Below, one piece after another: positions 9,675 through 18,188 of a DNA stretch of 64,000 bases; the first letter of the stretch is position 1; each line of letters opens with the position of its first letter. Location of the stretch: the NCBI GenBank assembly GCA_021296265.1, contig JAGWAT010000003.1:49979-113978 (forward strand), in the 5' to 3' direction. Below the pieces are notes generated by a model. The model searched no databases, was not told the DNA's origin, and saw only the letters and a list, made by a program, of their open reading frames with translations. The DNA is from Alphaproteobacteria bacterium. GTDB taxonomy: Bacteria > Pseudomonadota > Alphaproteobacteria > TMED109. Position numbers and translations under genes: made by a program.

Positions 9675-9708
9675 AAAAGGGGGCGGCGCGAAGGCTTCGG
9701 CCGCCCCC
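9675..9708 (-). terminator. pstS-pstC intergenic hairpin with T-run (attenuator)
   Basis: Read on the minus strand, a 9-bp GC stem (GGGGGCGGC paired with GCCGCCCCC, 9700-9708 with 9679-9687) encloses a 12-base loop that can itself pair (CGAA with TTCG). It is followed directly by TTTT (9678-9675). It lies between the pstS stop (9724) and the pstC start (9668). A partial terminator here would explain the usual large excess of PstS over PstCAB. Confidence 0.7.
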
Positions 9709-9723
9709 CTTGGTAAGTGGTGG

Positions 9724-10773
9724 CTAGAGGCTCTCTAGCGGGGTCAGATTAACGGCATTGTCGCCAAACTGCGCCCGCTCGTCGGTCGGCAGGGGGATCA
9801 AGCCCCGGTCGGTCAGATAGCCCTCGTCACCCCACGCGTCGTCGCTGGTAAACGCGGCGACGTATTCGCGGATTCCGGGGATCACGTCCACGTGCGCTTT
9901 CTTCACGTAGAAGTAGAGCGGGCGGGACACCGGGTAGGCACGGGTGGCGATGTTCTCGAACTCCGGCGCCACCCCGTCGATTGATGCGCCCTTCACGGTG
10001 TCGCGGTTCTGGTCCAGGAAGGAGAACCCGAAGACTCCGAAGGCATTGGGATTCTCCGCCAGCTTCTGAACGATCAGGTTATCGTTCTCACCGGCCTCGA
10101 TGTAGGCCCCGTCTTCGCGAATGCCGCGGCAGATCGCCTTGTAGCGGTTCTTGTCTTCCTTCTTGATGGCCTTCAGCCCCGGGAACGTCTTGCAGCCGCC
10201 CTCGATCGCGAGCTCGTTGAAGGCGTCCCGCGTGCCGGAGGTCGGCGGCGGGCCGAGCACCTCGATGGCAGTGTTGGGCAGGGAGGGGTCGACGTCCGAC
10301 CACAGTTGGTTCGGATTGTCGACCAGCTGCCCGCCTTCCTGATTACCCTCGGGCACCTGCTTGGCGAGGGCAAGGAACAGGTGGCGCAGCGTGAGCTGTA
10401 TCTCGGCGCCGGCCTTGGCATTGGCAATGACGATGCCGTCGTAGCCGATCTTGATCTCGACGACGTCCATGACGCCGTTCTCGCGACACTTCTCGAGCTC
10501 GCTGCTCTTCATGCGGCGAGAAGCGTTGGTGATGTCCGGATGCTCGGTTCCGAGGCCGGCGCAGAAGAGCTTCATGCCCCCGCCGGACCCGGTGGATTCA
10601 ATCTTGGGGATCTTGAAGTCGGAACCCCGGCCGAAGGTCTCCGCGACCACGGTCGCGAAGGGATAGACGGTCGAGGATCCAACGACGTTGATCTGGTCGC
10701 GTGCCTGAGCGGCGCTGGCCACGGCGACGACGGCGCCGGCGACGAAGACCGCAGCGACGAGACGATTGTGCAT
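9724..10773 (-). CDS. pstS: Periplasmic phosphate-binding protein PstS
   Basis: A 349-residue phosphate receptor with a cleavable signal peptide (residues 1-23, ending VASAAQA). Phosphate-contact motifs are present: VVGSSTVYPF near the mature N-terminus, STGSGGGM, and SGTRDAF in the middle. The ATG at 10773 is preferred over an open extension to 10827 because it starts the signal peptide. First gene of the pst operon, downstream of a candidate PHO box, and followed by a strong hairpin. Confidence 0.96.
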   Translation of the reverse strand: MHNRLVAAVFVAGAVVAVASAAQARDQINVVGSSTVYPFATVVAETFGRGSDFKIPKIESTGSGGGMKLFCAGLGTEHPDITNASRRMKSSELEKCRENGVMDVVEIKIGYDGIVIANAKAGAEIQLTLRHLFLALAKQVPEGNQEGGQLVDNPNQLWSDVDPSLPNTAIEVLGPPPTSGTRDAFNELAIEGGCKTFPGLKAIKKEDKNRYKAICRGIREDGAYIEAGENDNLIVQKLAENPNAFGVFGFSFLDQNRDTVKGASIDGVAPEFENIATRAYPVSRPLYFYVKKAHVDVIPGIREYVAAFTSDDAWGDEGYLTDRGLIPLPTDERAQFGDNAVNLTPLESL

Positions 10774-10864
10774 GGTGCGAAATGCTCCCAAAGACGCTGA
10801 GGGGCCAATCCGGCCCGTTGCCGTCATTGGTACGGGACCCAGCCACGTCTAATTGTGTATGGAA

Positions 10865-10883
10865 TACGAAAATTATGTGACGG
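10865..10883 (-). promoter_or_regulatory. Candidate PHO box upstream of pstS
   Basis: On the minus strand the site reads CCGTCAC-ATAA-TTTTCGT-A: two 7-base PhoB half-sites in direct orientation with a 4-base AT spacer, close to the consensus CTGTCAT-N4-CTGTCAT. The first half matches well, the second less so. It abuts the phoR stop codon and lies about 90 bases before the pstS ATG, so pstSCAB-phoUB can be induced by PhoB independently of phoR. Confidence 0.5.
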
Positions 10884-12236
10884 TCACATCGGATGCGCCG
10901 CCGCCGCCGGGCCTTCGAACGTCACGCTGATCGCGCAACCGACGCCGGGCTCGCTGCACACATCCAGGGCGGCGCCATGTCGACGGGCGACGTGCTTCAC
11001 GATCGCGAGCCCTAGGCCATGGCCGGGGATCCGCCGATTGCGGGCCTGGGCCGACCGGTAGAAGCGCTCGAACACGCGGTCCGTTTCTCCCGGCGGAATG
11101 CCTTCGCCGTCGTCGGTCACGGTGATTCGGGGCGGGTTCGCGCCCACCTCGACGCCGATGTGCCCGTCTTCGTTGCCATGCTTGATCGCGTTGCTGAGCA
11201 GGTTGGTCAGCAACTGGCGCAGTTGTTCGGCGTCCCCGGTGACCGTCACTGGATCGCTTGGCACCTCGACATTGACGCGCGTCGATCGCACCGCCGCCTG
11301 CCACGCCAGATCCTCCGCGACCTCGCGGGTCAGCGGCACCAGGTCCACCTGCCCTTCGGGCGGGAAGGCCTCGCTCATCTCCACCGCCGACAGATGGATC
11401 ATGTCGTCCACCAGCTTCACCATCCGGCTCGCCTGCTTGCCGAGCCGGTCCAGGTAGAGCTCCTGCACCTCGGGGTCATCCCGCCCGGGCCCTTGCAGCG
11501 TTTCCACCATGCCGAGAATCGCTGTCAACGGTGTGCGGAATTCGTGGCTGGCGTTGGCCAGGAACGTGGTCCTGGCAGTCTCGCGCGGCGTGCTGTCGGC
11601 GAGCCCCTGACAGATCATCACGCGCCGCGGCGGCGCACCGGCATCCCGATCGAACGGATGGACCGACACCTGGTGCAGGGCCCCGTCCTCCGCCGGAAGA
11701 CGACACTGGATCGTCTGGGCCGTGCCGCTGTCCCCGGCCGCATCGAACGCCTGCAGGCAATCCGGTACCCGAGTGAGTTCCGGCAGCGCATGACCGGACG
11801 GGGATTTCTCGAACAATTTTGTCGCGGCGGCATTGGCGTGGGTCACGCGACCATTGGGAGTCAGCGTCATCACCGGCATGGGCAACGCCTCCAGGAGTGC
11901 GTGGATGAACTGGTCGCGCTCGGCGACCCCGGCGCGGACCCGGCCCACTTCGGACTCCAGTTGGGCGAGATGCCGGGAAAGTTCCCGCAGACCGCCGGAC
12001 AGGACATCGGCATGCGCTCCGGTCTCGCCATCGCGCATCGCCCGGATCCATCGGACCAGCCGCGCCGCATCGCGCACCTGCACGAGGGCCGCGCCGGCAC
12101 CGAGCAGGAGCGTGGCTGCCCAGATTCCGGCAGCTACCTGCCAGTCCAACAGCCCGGCGGCCGCCACGGCCAGCAACACGGCAGTCGCCGGGGCGGCGGT
12201 GCGCAACACCGCACGGATCAGCTCGGCCATCGGCAC
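10884..12236 (-). CDS. phoR: Phosphate regulon sensor histidine kinase PhoR
   Basis: A 450-residue membrane histidine kinase. Two hydrophobic helices (about residues 12-53) are followed by a linker, a PAS domain (about 105-215), the dimerisation/phosphotransfer domain with H231 in NASHEFRTPL, and an ATPase domain with N-box LLSNAIKH, G1 DDGEGIP and G2 GHGLGLAIVKH. The GTG start at 12236 is supported by GGGAGG 9 bases upstream. The gene sits 18 bases downstream of maeB and ends at the candidate PHO box before pstS. Partner of PhoB and PhoU. Confidence 0.95.
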   Translation of the reverse strand: MPMAELIRAVLRTAAPATAVLLAVAAAGLLDWQVAAGIWAATLLLGAGAALVQVRDAARLVRWIRAMRDGETGAHADVLSGGLRELSRHLAQLESEVGRVRAGVAERDQFIHALLEALPMPVMTLTPNGRVTHANAAATKLFEKSPSGHALPELTRVPDCLQAFDAAGDSGTAQTIQCRLPAEDGALHQVSVHPFDRDAGAPPRRVMICQGLADSTPRETARTTFLANASHEFRTPLTAILGMVETLQGPGRDDPEVQELYLDRLGKQASRMVKLVDDMIHLSAVEMSEAFPPEGQVDLVPLTREVAEDLAWQAAVRSTRVNVEVPSDPVTVTGDAEQLRQLLTNLLSNAIKHGNEDGHIGVEVGANPPRITVTDDGEGIPPGETDRVFERFYRSAQARNRRIPGHGLGLAIVKHVARRHGAALDVCSEPGVGCAISVTFEGPAAAAHPM

Positions 12237-12254
12237 GGAGTTGCGCCTCCCGCC

Positions 12255-14528
12255 TTAGTCCCCGTCTTCCACTCCGTGCGCCGCGAGGATGCCGGCCGTC
12301 ACGATTTCCGACACGCGCGCGCCCATCCGGGTGATCTGCGCCGAGTGCGTGAGGCCCGTCAGCATGGGGCCCAGGATCTGGCACCCGCCCGTCTCGCACA
12401 GGAGGTGGACGGCGATGCTGGCAGCGTGCAGACCCGGCATCACCAGCACGTTGGCCGGCCCATTCAGTCGGCAGATCGGGTAATGCTCTTGCAGGTCCGT
12501 CCGCAGCGCGATGTCCGGGGCCATCTCGCCGTCGTAGGCGAAGTCGGCTTCGCGCTCGTCGAGGATTTCAACGGCCCGGCGTACCCGCCCGGTCTCTGGA
12601 CTCATCGGCTGGCCGAAATTCGCAAATGACAGCAAGGCAACCTTCGGTTCATGGCCGAAACGCCGCGCCGCCAACGCCGCGCCGACCGCGATGTCGGCAA
12701 GCTGTGACGGCGACGGGGTTTCGTGGATCGTGCTGTCGGCGATGAACAGGGTCCGCCCCCCGGTAACCGCGATCGAGAGGCCGAAGATCTCGCCGTTGGC
12801 CGGCGGGTCGATGACGCGACGGATGTCGGCGAGTGCCGAATAGTGATTCCGGGTCGTACCAGTGACCAGCGCATCCGCATCGCCGAGCGCGACCGCGCAG
12901 GCCGAAAACACATTGCGGTTGCGGTTGACCAGGCGCTGGCAATCGCGGCGCAAGTACCCCCGGCGGGCAAGGCGCCCGTAAAGGAAATCCGTGTAGGCAT
13001 CGGTCCGCTGGCTGACGGCGGCGTTGAGGATCTCGAGTCCGGTGGCCGAGCGGATGCCCAGCTGGTCCATGCTGGCCAACACGCGTTCTTCGTTGCCCAC
13101 GAGAACCGGCGTGCCGTACCCCTCGTCTCGCCAGCGCGCTGCCGCGCGGATCATCCGGCTCTCGTCGCCTTCGGCAAACACCATGCGGCGCGGGGTGGCC
13201 CGCACGCGATCGCCCAGCACCTGCATGAACGAGGCGGTCCGGTCCAGCCGCGTCGCCAGAGTGCGCTGGTACTCGCCGGAGTCGCGGATCGGCCGCTTGG
13301 CCACGCCCGAGGCGATCGCGGCCTCGGCAACCGCCGGCGGGATCTGCGTGATCAGCCGCGGATCAAACGGCTTGGGAATGATGTGTTCCGGGCCATAACG
13401 GAGCGCCCGGTCAGCATAAGCAGCCGCCACCTCGTCGGGGACATCCTCGCGCGCGAGCGCGGCCAAGGCCTCGGTGGCGGCAATCTTCATCTCCATGTTG
13501 ATCGTGGAAGCCCGCACGTCCAGGGCGCCCCGGAAGATGTACGGGAACCCCAGGACATTGTTGACTTGGTTCGGGTAATCGGAACGACCGGTCGCGACAA
13601 TCGCGTCCTCGCGCACCTCGGCCAGATGCTCGGGCCGGATTTCGGGGTCCGGGTTGGCCATTGCAAACACGACCGGCTTGGCGGCCATCGACCGCATCAT
13701 GTCAGCGGTAAAGGCCCCCTTGGCCGACAGCCCGAACGCCACGTCCGCGCCCTTCAACGCATCCGCCAGCGTCCGCGCGCTGGTGCGGACAGCATGGCCC
13801 GACTTCCACTGGTTGAGCCCGTCCCGCCCCTGATAGATGACCCCGGTGCGATCACACAGAATGATGCTGCCTGGCTGGCAGCCCATGGCCTGGAGCAGTT
13901 CGGCACACGCGATCCCCGCCGCGCCGGCGCCGTTGATCACGATGCGCGTGTCCGCAAGCGTCCGCCCGGTCAGATCGAGCGCGTTCAGCAGGCCGGCCAC
14001 CGCGATGATCGCCGTTCCGTGCTGATCGTCATGAAAGACCGGAATGTCCAGTACGGCCGACAGCTGCTGCTCGATGATGAAACACTCGGGCGCCTTGATG
14101 TCCTCAAGGTTGATTCCGCCCCAGCTGTGGGCAACCAGGTGAACCGTCTGGACGAACTTGTCCACGTCTTCCGTATCGACTTCGATATCGATGGCGTCGA
14201 TGTCCGCAAAGCGCTTGAACAGGACCGCCTTGCCCTCCATCACGGGTTTGGAGGCCAAGGCACCGAGATTGCCGAGACCCAGCACGGCACTGCCGTTCGA
14301 GATCACGGCGACGGTGTTGCCCTTGGACGTCAGGTCGAATGCCGCCGCGGGGTCGCGTTCGATCTCCAGACAGGGAATGGCGACACCGGGTGAGTACGCG
14401 AGGGAGAGGTCCCGGGCCGTTACCAGCGGCTTGGTGGGAGCGATTTCCAGCTTGCCCGGCTTGCCACGGCGATGAAATTCGAGAGCCTCTTCGGTGGTGT
14501 AGCTGTGCAGCGGCGTCTGATCGATCAT
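12255..14528 (-). CDS. maeB: NADP-dependent malic enzyme with phosphotransacetylase-like C-terminal domain
   Basis: A 757-residue multidomain malic enzyme (malate + NADP to pyruvate + CO2 + NADPH). The N-terminal malic domain (about 1-160) contains SLAYSPGVA and the catalytic region with VFHDDQHGTA; the NAD(P)-binding domain contains GAGAAGIAC; the last 330 residues resemble phosphate acetyltransferase (FAEGDESRMIRAA), usually regulatory in MaeB. The ATG at 14528 gives the family-typical N-terminus, but a GTG at 14567 has a better ribosome-binding site (AGGACAGG), so a 13-residue longer form is possible. phoR follows after 18 bases on the same strand. Confidence 0.93.
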   Translation of the reverse strand: MIDQTPLHSYTTEEALEFHRRGKPGKLEIAPTKPLVTARDLSLAYSPGVAIPCLEIERDPAAAFDLTSKGNTVAVISNGSAVLGLGNLGALASKPVMEGKAVLFKRFADIDAIDIEVDTEDVDKFVQTVHLVAHSWGGINLEDIKAPECFIIEQQLSAVLDIPVFHDDQHGTAIIAVAGLLNALDLTGRTLADTRIVINGAGAAGIACAELLQAMGCQPGSIILCDRTGVIYQGRDGLNQWKSGHAVRTSARTLADALKGADVAFGLSAKGAFTADMMRSMAAKPVVFAMANPDPEIRPEHLAEVREDAIVATGRSDYPNQVNNVLGFPYIFRGALDVRASTINMEMKIAATEALAALAREDVPDEVAAAYADRALRYGPEHIIPKPFDPRLITQIPPAVAEAAIASGVAKRPIRDSGEYQRTLATRLDRTASFMQVLGDRVRATPRRMVFAEGDESRMIRAAARWRDEGYGTPVLVGNEERVLASMDQLGIRSATGLEILNAAVSQRTDAYTDFLYGRLARRGYLRRDCQRLVNRNRNVFSACAVALGDADALVTGTTRNHYSALADIRRVIDPPANGEIFGLSIAVTGGRTLFIADSTIHETPSPSQLADIAVGAALAARRFGHEPKVALLSFANFGQPMSPETGRVRRAVEILDEREADFAYDGEMAPDIALRTDLQEHYPICRLNGPANVLVMPGLHAASIAVHLLCETGGCQILGPMLTGLTHSAQITRMGARVSEIVTAGILAAHGVEDGD

Positions 14529-14567
14529 GTGCGATTCGGGCTTCGTTGGGCCGAACTGGCCGGCCAC

Positions 14568-14938
14568 GCGCCCTGTCCTGCCTTTGGGAAATCCAGGGCG
14601 TCCGGGTACAACACCCGGAGGCGGGTCGCACCTCTGCCCTGCGGGCAGGCAGGCAACCAGATCCGGCCCAAGCGCCTCATTGCATCGCGCATCGTAGCGA
14701 AATCTCGGTGCCGGTGCCGGTCGGCGCAGGTTGGGCTACCCTGCCCAACCGCCGGATCGTGTTTCGTCGGGCTCGCGCCGGTGGTCACGAACGCGAACGC
14801 CCCGAACCGGGGCGCGCCGGGTTTGAGGGTCGGCTGCGTGCCTTGAAACTTCTGGGGCCGGCTTCCATCCTGCGCGTAGCTGGCCCCGTTTCGCGGGCGA
14901 GCCGTACCGTGCAGCAACGCCGACGACAGGGAATTCTC
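14568..14938. other. Intergenic region with three hairpins between maeB and a small ORF
   Basis: No gene is seen here. Three short perfect inverted repeats occur within 150 bases: 14601-14619 (7-bp stem TCCGGGT/ACCCGGA), 14634-14648 (6-bp stem CTGCCC/GGGCAG) and 14729-14750 (8-bp stem GGTTGGGC/GCCCAACC). None has a T-run. They lie upstream of maeB on its strand and upstream of the small ORF on the other strand, so they could be a structured leader or a small RNA; function unknown. Confidence 0.4.
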
Positions 14939-15046
14939 ATGGCTAATTCTCCTTCCAACGACCGGAGCCTGGTTTGGGTCACGATCGGCACGATCCTGTT
15001 CGCCGCAGTCGCGATCTACGTGCTGGTACAGGTTCTCAACTACTGA
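14939..15046 (+). CDS. Single-pass membrane peptide, 35 residues, unknown function
   Basis: A small open frame with one hydrophobic segment (about residues 11-32) after a short polar N-terminus (MANSPSNDRS). The ATG has CAGGGAATTCTC upstream as a plausible ribosome-binding site. It ends 48 bases before pepA on the same strand. No conserved domain is recognised; the clean start signal and transmembrane pattern are the only support. Confidence 0.5.
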   Translation: MANSPSNDRSLVWVTIGTILFAAVAIYVLVQVLNY

Positions 15047-15094
15047 TTTCGAAACGCGCCGGCCGCCAGCCGGCCCACCATCGGAACTTCGCCC

Positions 15095-16591
15095 ATGTCC
15101 ATTGACTTAAGTTTCATCAAGCCGTCGCTCCCCCGCAGCGGCACAGTCGTCGTTGCCGTCGGCAAGGGCGGCAAGCTTTCCGCCAGCGGTCGAGACCTTG
15201 ACCGGCGCCTCAAGGGAGCGCTGCTGAAAGGGGCCAAGGCGCATCGGTTCCAGGCCGGCTTCGGCAAGACCATGCTGTTTCCGGCCCCGACCGGCATCGC
15301 GGCCGACAGCGTCATTCTGGTCGGACTGGACGACGTGGCGAAAGTTGATGCCGAAGCAGTGGCCCGGATGGGGGCCGCAATTGCCCAGGCGCTCGACCGC
15401 CACCGGGTGGTACGCGCGACGGTGTTCTCGGACCTTCCGGACGGCGTGACGGTGGACGCGACGGAGGCCGCCGCCCAGATTGCCTACGGGATTCGTCTCC
15501 AGAGCTACCGGTTCGACCGGTATCACACGCGGCTCAAAGACGAGCAAAAGCCCGTCACCAGCACCGTGGAGGTGACCGCCGCACCGGCGGATGCAGCGGC
15601 CAAGCGGTTCGCGGCACTCGACCGGGTTGCGGACGGGGTGTTCTTCACGCGCGACCTGGTCTCCGAGCCGGCCAACATCCTGACCCCGGTCCAGCTGGCC
15701 GCGGCGGCCCGCAGCCTGCGCCCGCTCGGGGTCGAGGTCGACGTGCTGGCACCGGCCCGACTCAAGGCGCTGCGCATGGGGGCGCTGCTCGGCGTGGCCC
15801 AGGGCAGCGCCAACGAGCCCAGGGTGGTGACGCTCCGCTGGCGCGGGCGCCGGACGACCCGCCCCGAGCTCGCGCTGGTGGGCAAGGGAGTAACGTTCGA
15901 CACGGGCGGGATCTCCATCAAGCCGTCGGCGTCGATGGAAGACATGAAATGGGACATGGGCGGCGCCGGCGTGGTGCTCGGGACCATGAAGGCGCTCGCG
16001 GGCCGGAAGGCGAAGGCCCATGTCGTCGGCGTGGTCGGTCTGGTGGAGAACATGCCGTCAGGCACGGCCCAGCGGCCCGGCGACGTGGTGACCACCATGA
16101 ACGGCCAGACGATCGAGGTGATCAACACCGATGCCGAAGGCCGGCTGGTGCTCGCCGACGCGCTCTGGTTCGCCCAGCAGAAGTTCAAGCCCAAGTCGGT
16201 GATCGATCTCGCCACGCTGACGGGTGCCATTCTGGTGGCACTGGGCCAGGAGCGCGCCGGGCTCTTTTGCAACGACGACCAGCTGGCCAAGCGCCTGAGC
16301 GCAGCCGGCGACGCGGTGCACGAAAAGATCTGGCGCTTCCCGCTCGACAGCGACTATGACCGGCACATCGAGTCGCGCATCGCCGACATGAAGAACGTGG
16401 GCGCCGGCCGCTTCGCCGGGAGTATCGCCGGCGCCAAGCTGCTGGAGCGGTTCATCGATGGTATCCCCTGGGCGCATCTGGACATCGCGGGCGTGACCTG
16501 GCGGACCCGTGGACGGCCCCTGGTGCCGCCCGGGGGGACCGCTTTCGGGGTGCGCCTGCTCGACCGCTACGTCGCGGACAACCTTGAATGA
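15095..16591 (+). CDS. pepA: Leucyl aminopeptidase (M17 family)
   Basis: A 498-residue cytosolic aminopeptidase that uses two metal ions to remove N-terminal residues from peptides; some PepA proteins also bind DNA. The M17 signature NTDAEGRL begins at residue 344, and metal and catalytic ligands are visible in [10 protein letters not shown] (Lys, Asp) and KWDMGGAG. The N-terminal macro-like domain spans about 1-165. The stop overlaps the start of the next gene (ATGA), so pepA and the HolC-Ndk frame are coupled, matching the common alphaproteobacterial pepA-holC-ndk order. Confidence 0.95.
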   Translation: MSIDLSFIKPSLPRSGTVVVAVGKGGKLSASGRDLDRRLKGALLKGAKAHRFQAGFGKTMLFPAPTGIAADSVILVGLDDVAKVDAEAVARMGAAIAQALDRHRVVRATVFSDLPDGVTVDATEAAAQIAYGIRLQSYRFDRYHTRLKDEQKPVTSTVEVTAAPADAAAKRFAALDRVADGVFFTRDLVSEPANILTPVQLAAAARSLRPLGVEVDVLAPARLKALRMGALLGVAQGSANEPRVVTLRWRGRRTTRPELALVGKGVTFDTGGISIKPSASMEDMKWDMGGAGVVLGTMKALAGRKAKAHVVGVVGLVENMPSGTAQRPGDVVTTMNGQTIEVINTDAEGRLVLADALWFAQQKFKPKSVIDLATLTGAILVALGQERAGLFCNDDQLAKRLSAAGDAVHEKIWRFPLDSDYDRHIESRIADMKNVGAGRFAGSIAGAKLLERFIDGIPWAHLDIAGVTWRTRGRPLVPPGGTAFGVRLLDRYVADNLE

Positions 16592-17583
16592 GCGCACCGC
16601 AGATCCACCTCTACGGGTGCACGCAGCCGGTGGGATCGGTCGTCCCGAAACTGCTGCACGCGGCGCTGCGGCAGGACCTGCGGGCCGTCGTCCGCTCTCC
16701 CGATGCCGCGCGGATCGAGGCACTCAACACCAGCCTGTGGGAAGGCGGTACCGCATTTCTGCCGCACGGCGCCGACGGCGACGAGCATCCCGAGGAACTC
16801 CCGGTGTTCCTCACCTCCACCACGGCGGTGCCGAACCGGGCGCAACTGCTGGTGTTGCTGGACGGCGCCGACGCGTCGGACGCCGACGCGTTCCAGAAGA
16901 TCTGCATGCTCTATGACGCGACGGACCCGGAGGCGGCGCGCGCGGCCGAGGCCTTCGGGCGGACCCGGTCCGGTTCCGACCGCCTGCAGTGGTCGGTCCA
17001 GACTGCGACGGGTGGATGGGAGCAGGCGCCCGTACCGTCCGGCGACGCTGCCCCCGTCACGCCGTCGGTCGCGCACGACGCGCCGGACGACGGCGCTGCG
17101 GGCGGTGACCAGGATCAGGACGAGGGGCCGGGCGACGATCCGTCACCCCGTCACGACCCAGCGCCGGTCGAACGCACGCTCTCCATCATCAAGCCTGATG
17201 CGACGCGGGCAAACGTGACCGGCCGCATCGTCGCCCGGCTGGAAGAGGCGGACCTGCGGATCGTGGCGCAGCGCCGCCTCCGTCTGACGCGCTCGGCCGC
17301 CGAGGGTTTCTATGCCGAACACCGCGAGCGCCCGTTCTTCGCGTCGCTCTGCGAGTTCATGACGTCCGGGCCGGTGGTGGTACAGGTGCTGGAAGGGGAG
17401 GACGCGATCGTCCGCAACCGCGAGGTCATGGGCGCCACCAACCCCGCCGACGCCGACGCCGGGACCCTGCGGAAGGATTTCGGGTCCTCGATCGAACAGA
17501 ACGCGGTCCACGGATCGGACAGTTCGACGTCCGCCGCCCGCGAAATCGCCTACTTCTTTTCCGCGCTCGACATCGTCGGCTGA
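16588..17583 (+). CDS. Fusion of DNA polymerase III chi subunit (HolC) and nucleoside diphosphate kinase (Ndk)
   Basis: One 331-residue frame holds two complete proteins. Residues 1 to about 146 match HolC, the clamp-loader chi subunit that binds SSB ([16 protein letters not shown]). Residues about 147-193 are an Asp/Pro/Gly/Ala-rich linker. Residues 194-331 match Ndk, which transfers the gamma-phosphate between nucleotides: [13 protein letters not shown] at the start, RPFF, MGATNP, and the phospho-histidine H308 in NAVHGSDS. Ndk usually begins with a Met just before [11 protein letters not shown]; here that place is Pro-Ala-Pro and the linker has no in-frame ATG, GTG or TTG (last upstream ATG is M107), so Ndk cannot start alone. 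The ATGA start overlaps pepA. Confidence 0.9.
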   Translation: MSAPQIHLYGCTQPVGSVVPKLLHAALRQDLRAVVRSPDAARIEALNTSLWEGGTAFLPHGADGDEHPEELPVFLTSTTAVPNRAQLLVLLDGADASDADAFQKICMLYDATDPEAARAAEAFGRTRSGSDRLQWSVQTATGGWEQAPVPSGDAAPVTPSVAHDAPDDGAAGGDQDQDEGPGDDPSPRHDPAPVERTLSIIKPDATRANVTGRIVARLEEADLRIVAQRRLRLTRSAAEGFYAEHRERPFFASLCEFMTSGPVVVQVLEGEDAIVRNREVMGATNPADADAGTLRKDFGSSIEQNAVHGSDSSTSAAREIAYFFSALDIVG

Positions 17584-17594
17584 CCCGCGGCCGG

Positions 17595-18188
17595 TCAGGC
17601 TCCCCCCGGATCCTGGAGCCGACCAGCCGCGATGCCGGCCACCACCTCCGGGTAGAGCCGGTGCTCGGCTGACAGCACGCGGGCCGCGAGCGTCGCCGGA
17701 TCATCGGCCGGCCGCACGGGCACGGCCGCCTGGGCGATGACGGGGCCCGCATCCACCTCCGGGCGGACCCAGTGCACCGTGCACCCGTGGCGGGTGACGC
17801 CGTCGCGCAGCGCGCGGGCGTGTGTATCCAGCCCGGGATACGCCGGCAGCAGCGACGGATGGATGTTGACCAGCCGACCGCGCCAGCGCCCGACGAAGGC
17901 TGGCCCAAGGATCCGCATGAAGCCCGCCAGGCACACCAGCTCCACGCCCCGGCGGGCCAGCGCGGCGCCTAGCCGGGCGTCGAACGCGGCCCGCCGCTCG
18001 CCGCCCGCGGGCGCAACCACCGCCGCCGGGACTCCCGCCGCCGCCGCCCGCTCAAGGGCTGGCGCATCCGGTTGATCGGACACCACGACGGCCACCCGGA
18101 AAGCGGCCCGGGAGACCGCCCGGTCCAGCAGCGCCTGCAGGTTGGAGCCGCGCCCGGAGACCAGCACGGCTACGTTCAAGACCGCCAC
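17595..18188 (-). CDS. purN: Phosphoribosylglycinamide formyltransferase
   Basis: A 197-residue GAR transformylase, third step of purine synthesis, using 10-formyl-tetrahydrofolate. Motifs: phosphate loop SGRGSNLQ (about residues 10-17), the catalytic NIHPSLLPAYPG (Asn, His) and the folate-site region VDAGPVIAQAAV with the essential Asp. GTG start at 18188, 13 bases inside the end of purM. It converges on the HolC-Ndk gene with 11 bases between the stops. Confidence 0.95.
   Translation of the reverse strand: MAVLNVAVLVSGRGSNLQALLDRAVSRAAFRVAVVVSDQPDAPALERAAAAGVPAAVVAPAGGERRAAFDARLGAALARRGVELVCLAGFMRILGPAFVGRWRGRLVNIHPSLLPAYPGLDTHARALRDGVTRHGCTVHWVRPEVDAGPVIAQAAVPVRPADDPATLAARVLSAEHRLYPEVVAGIAAGRLQDPGGA

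Noticed and set aside
11019..12629. 536-codon plus-strand frame across phoR and maeB
   Set aside because: It spans two recognised minus-strand genes and is a shadow produced by high GC at codon position 3.
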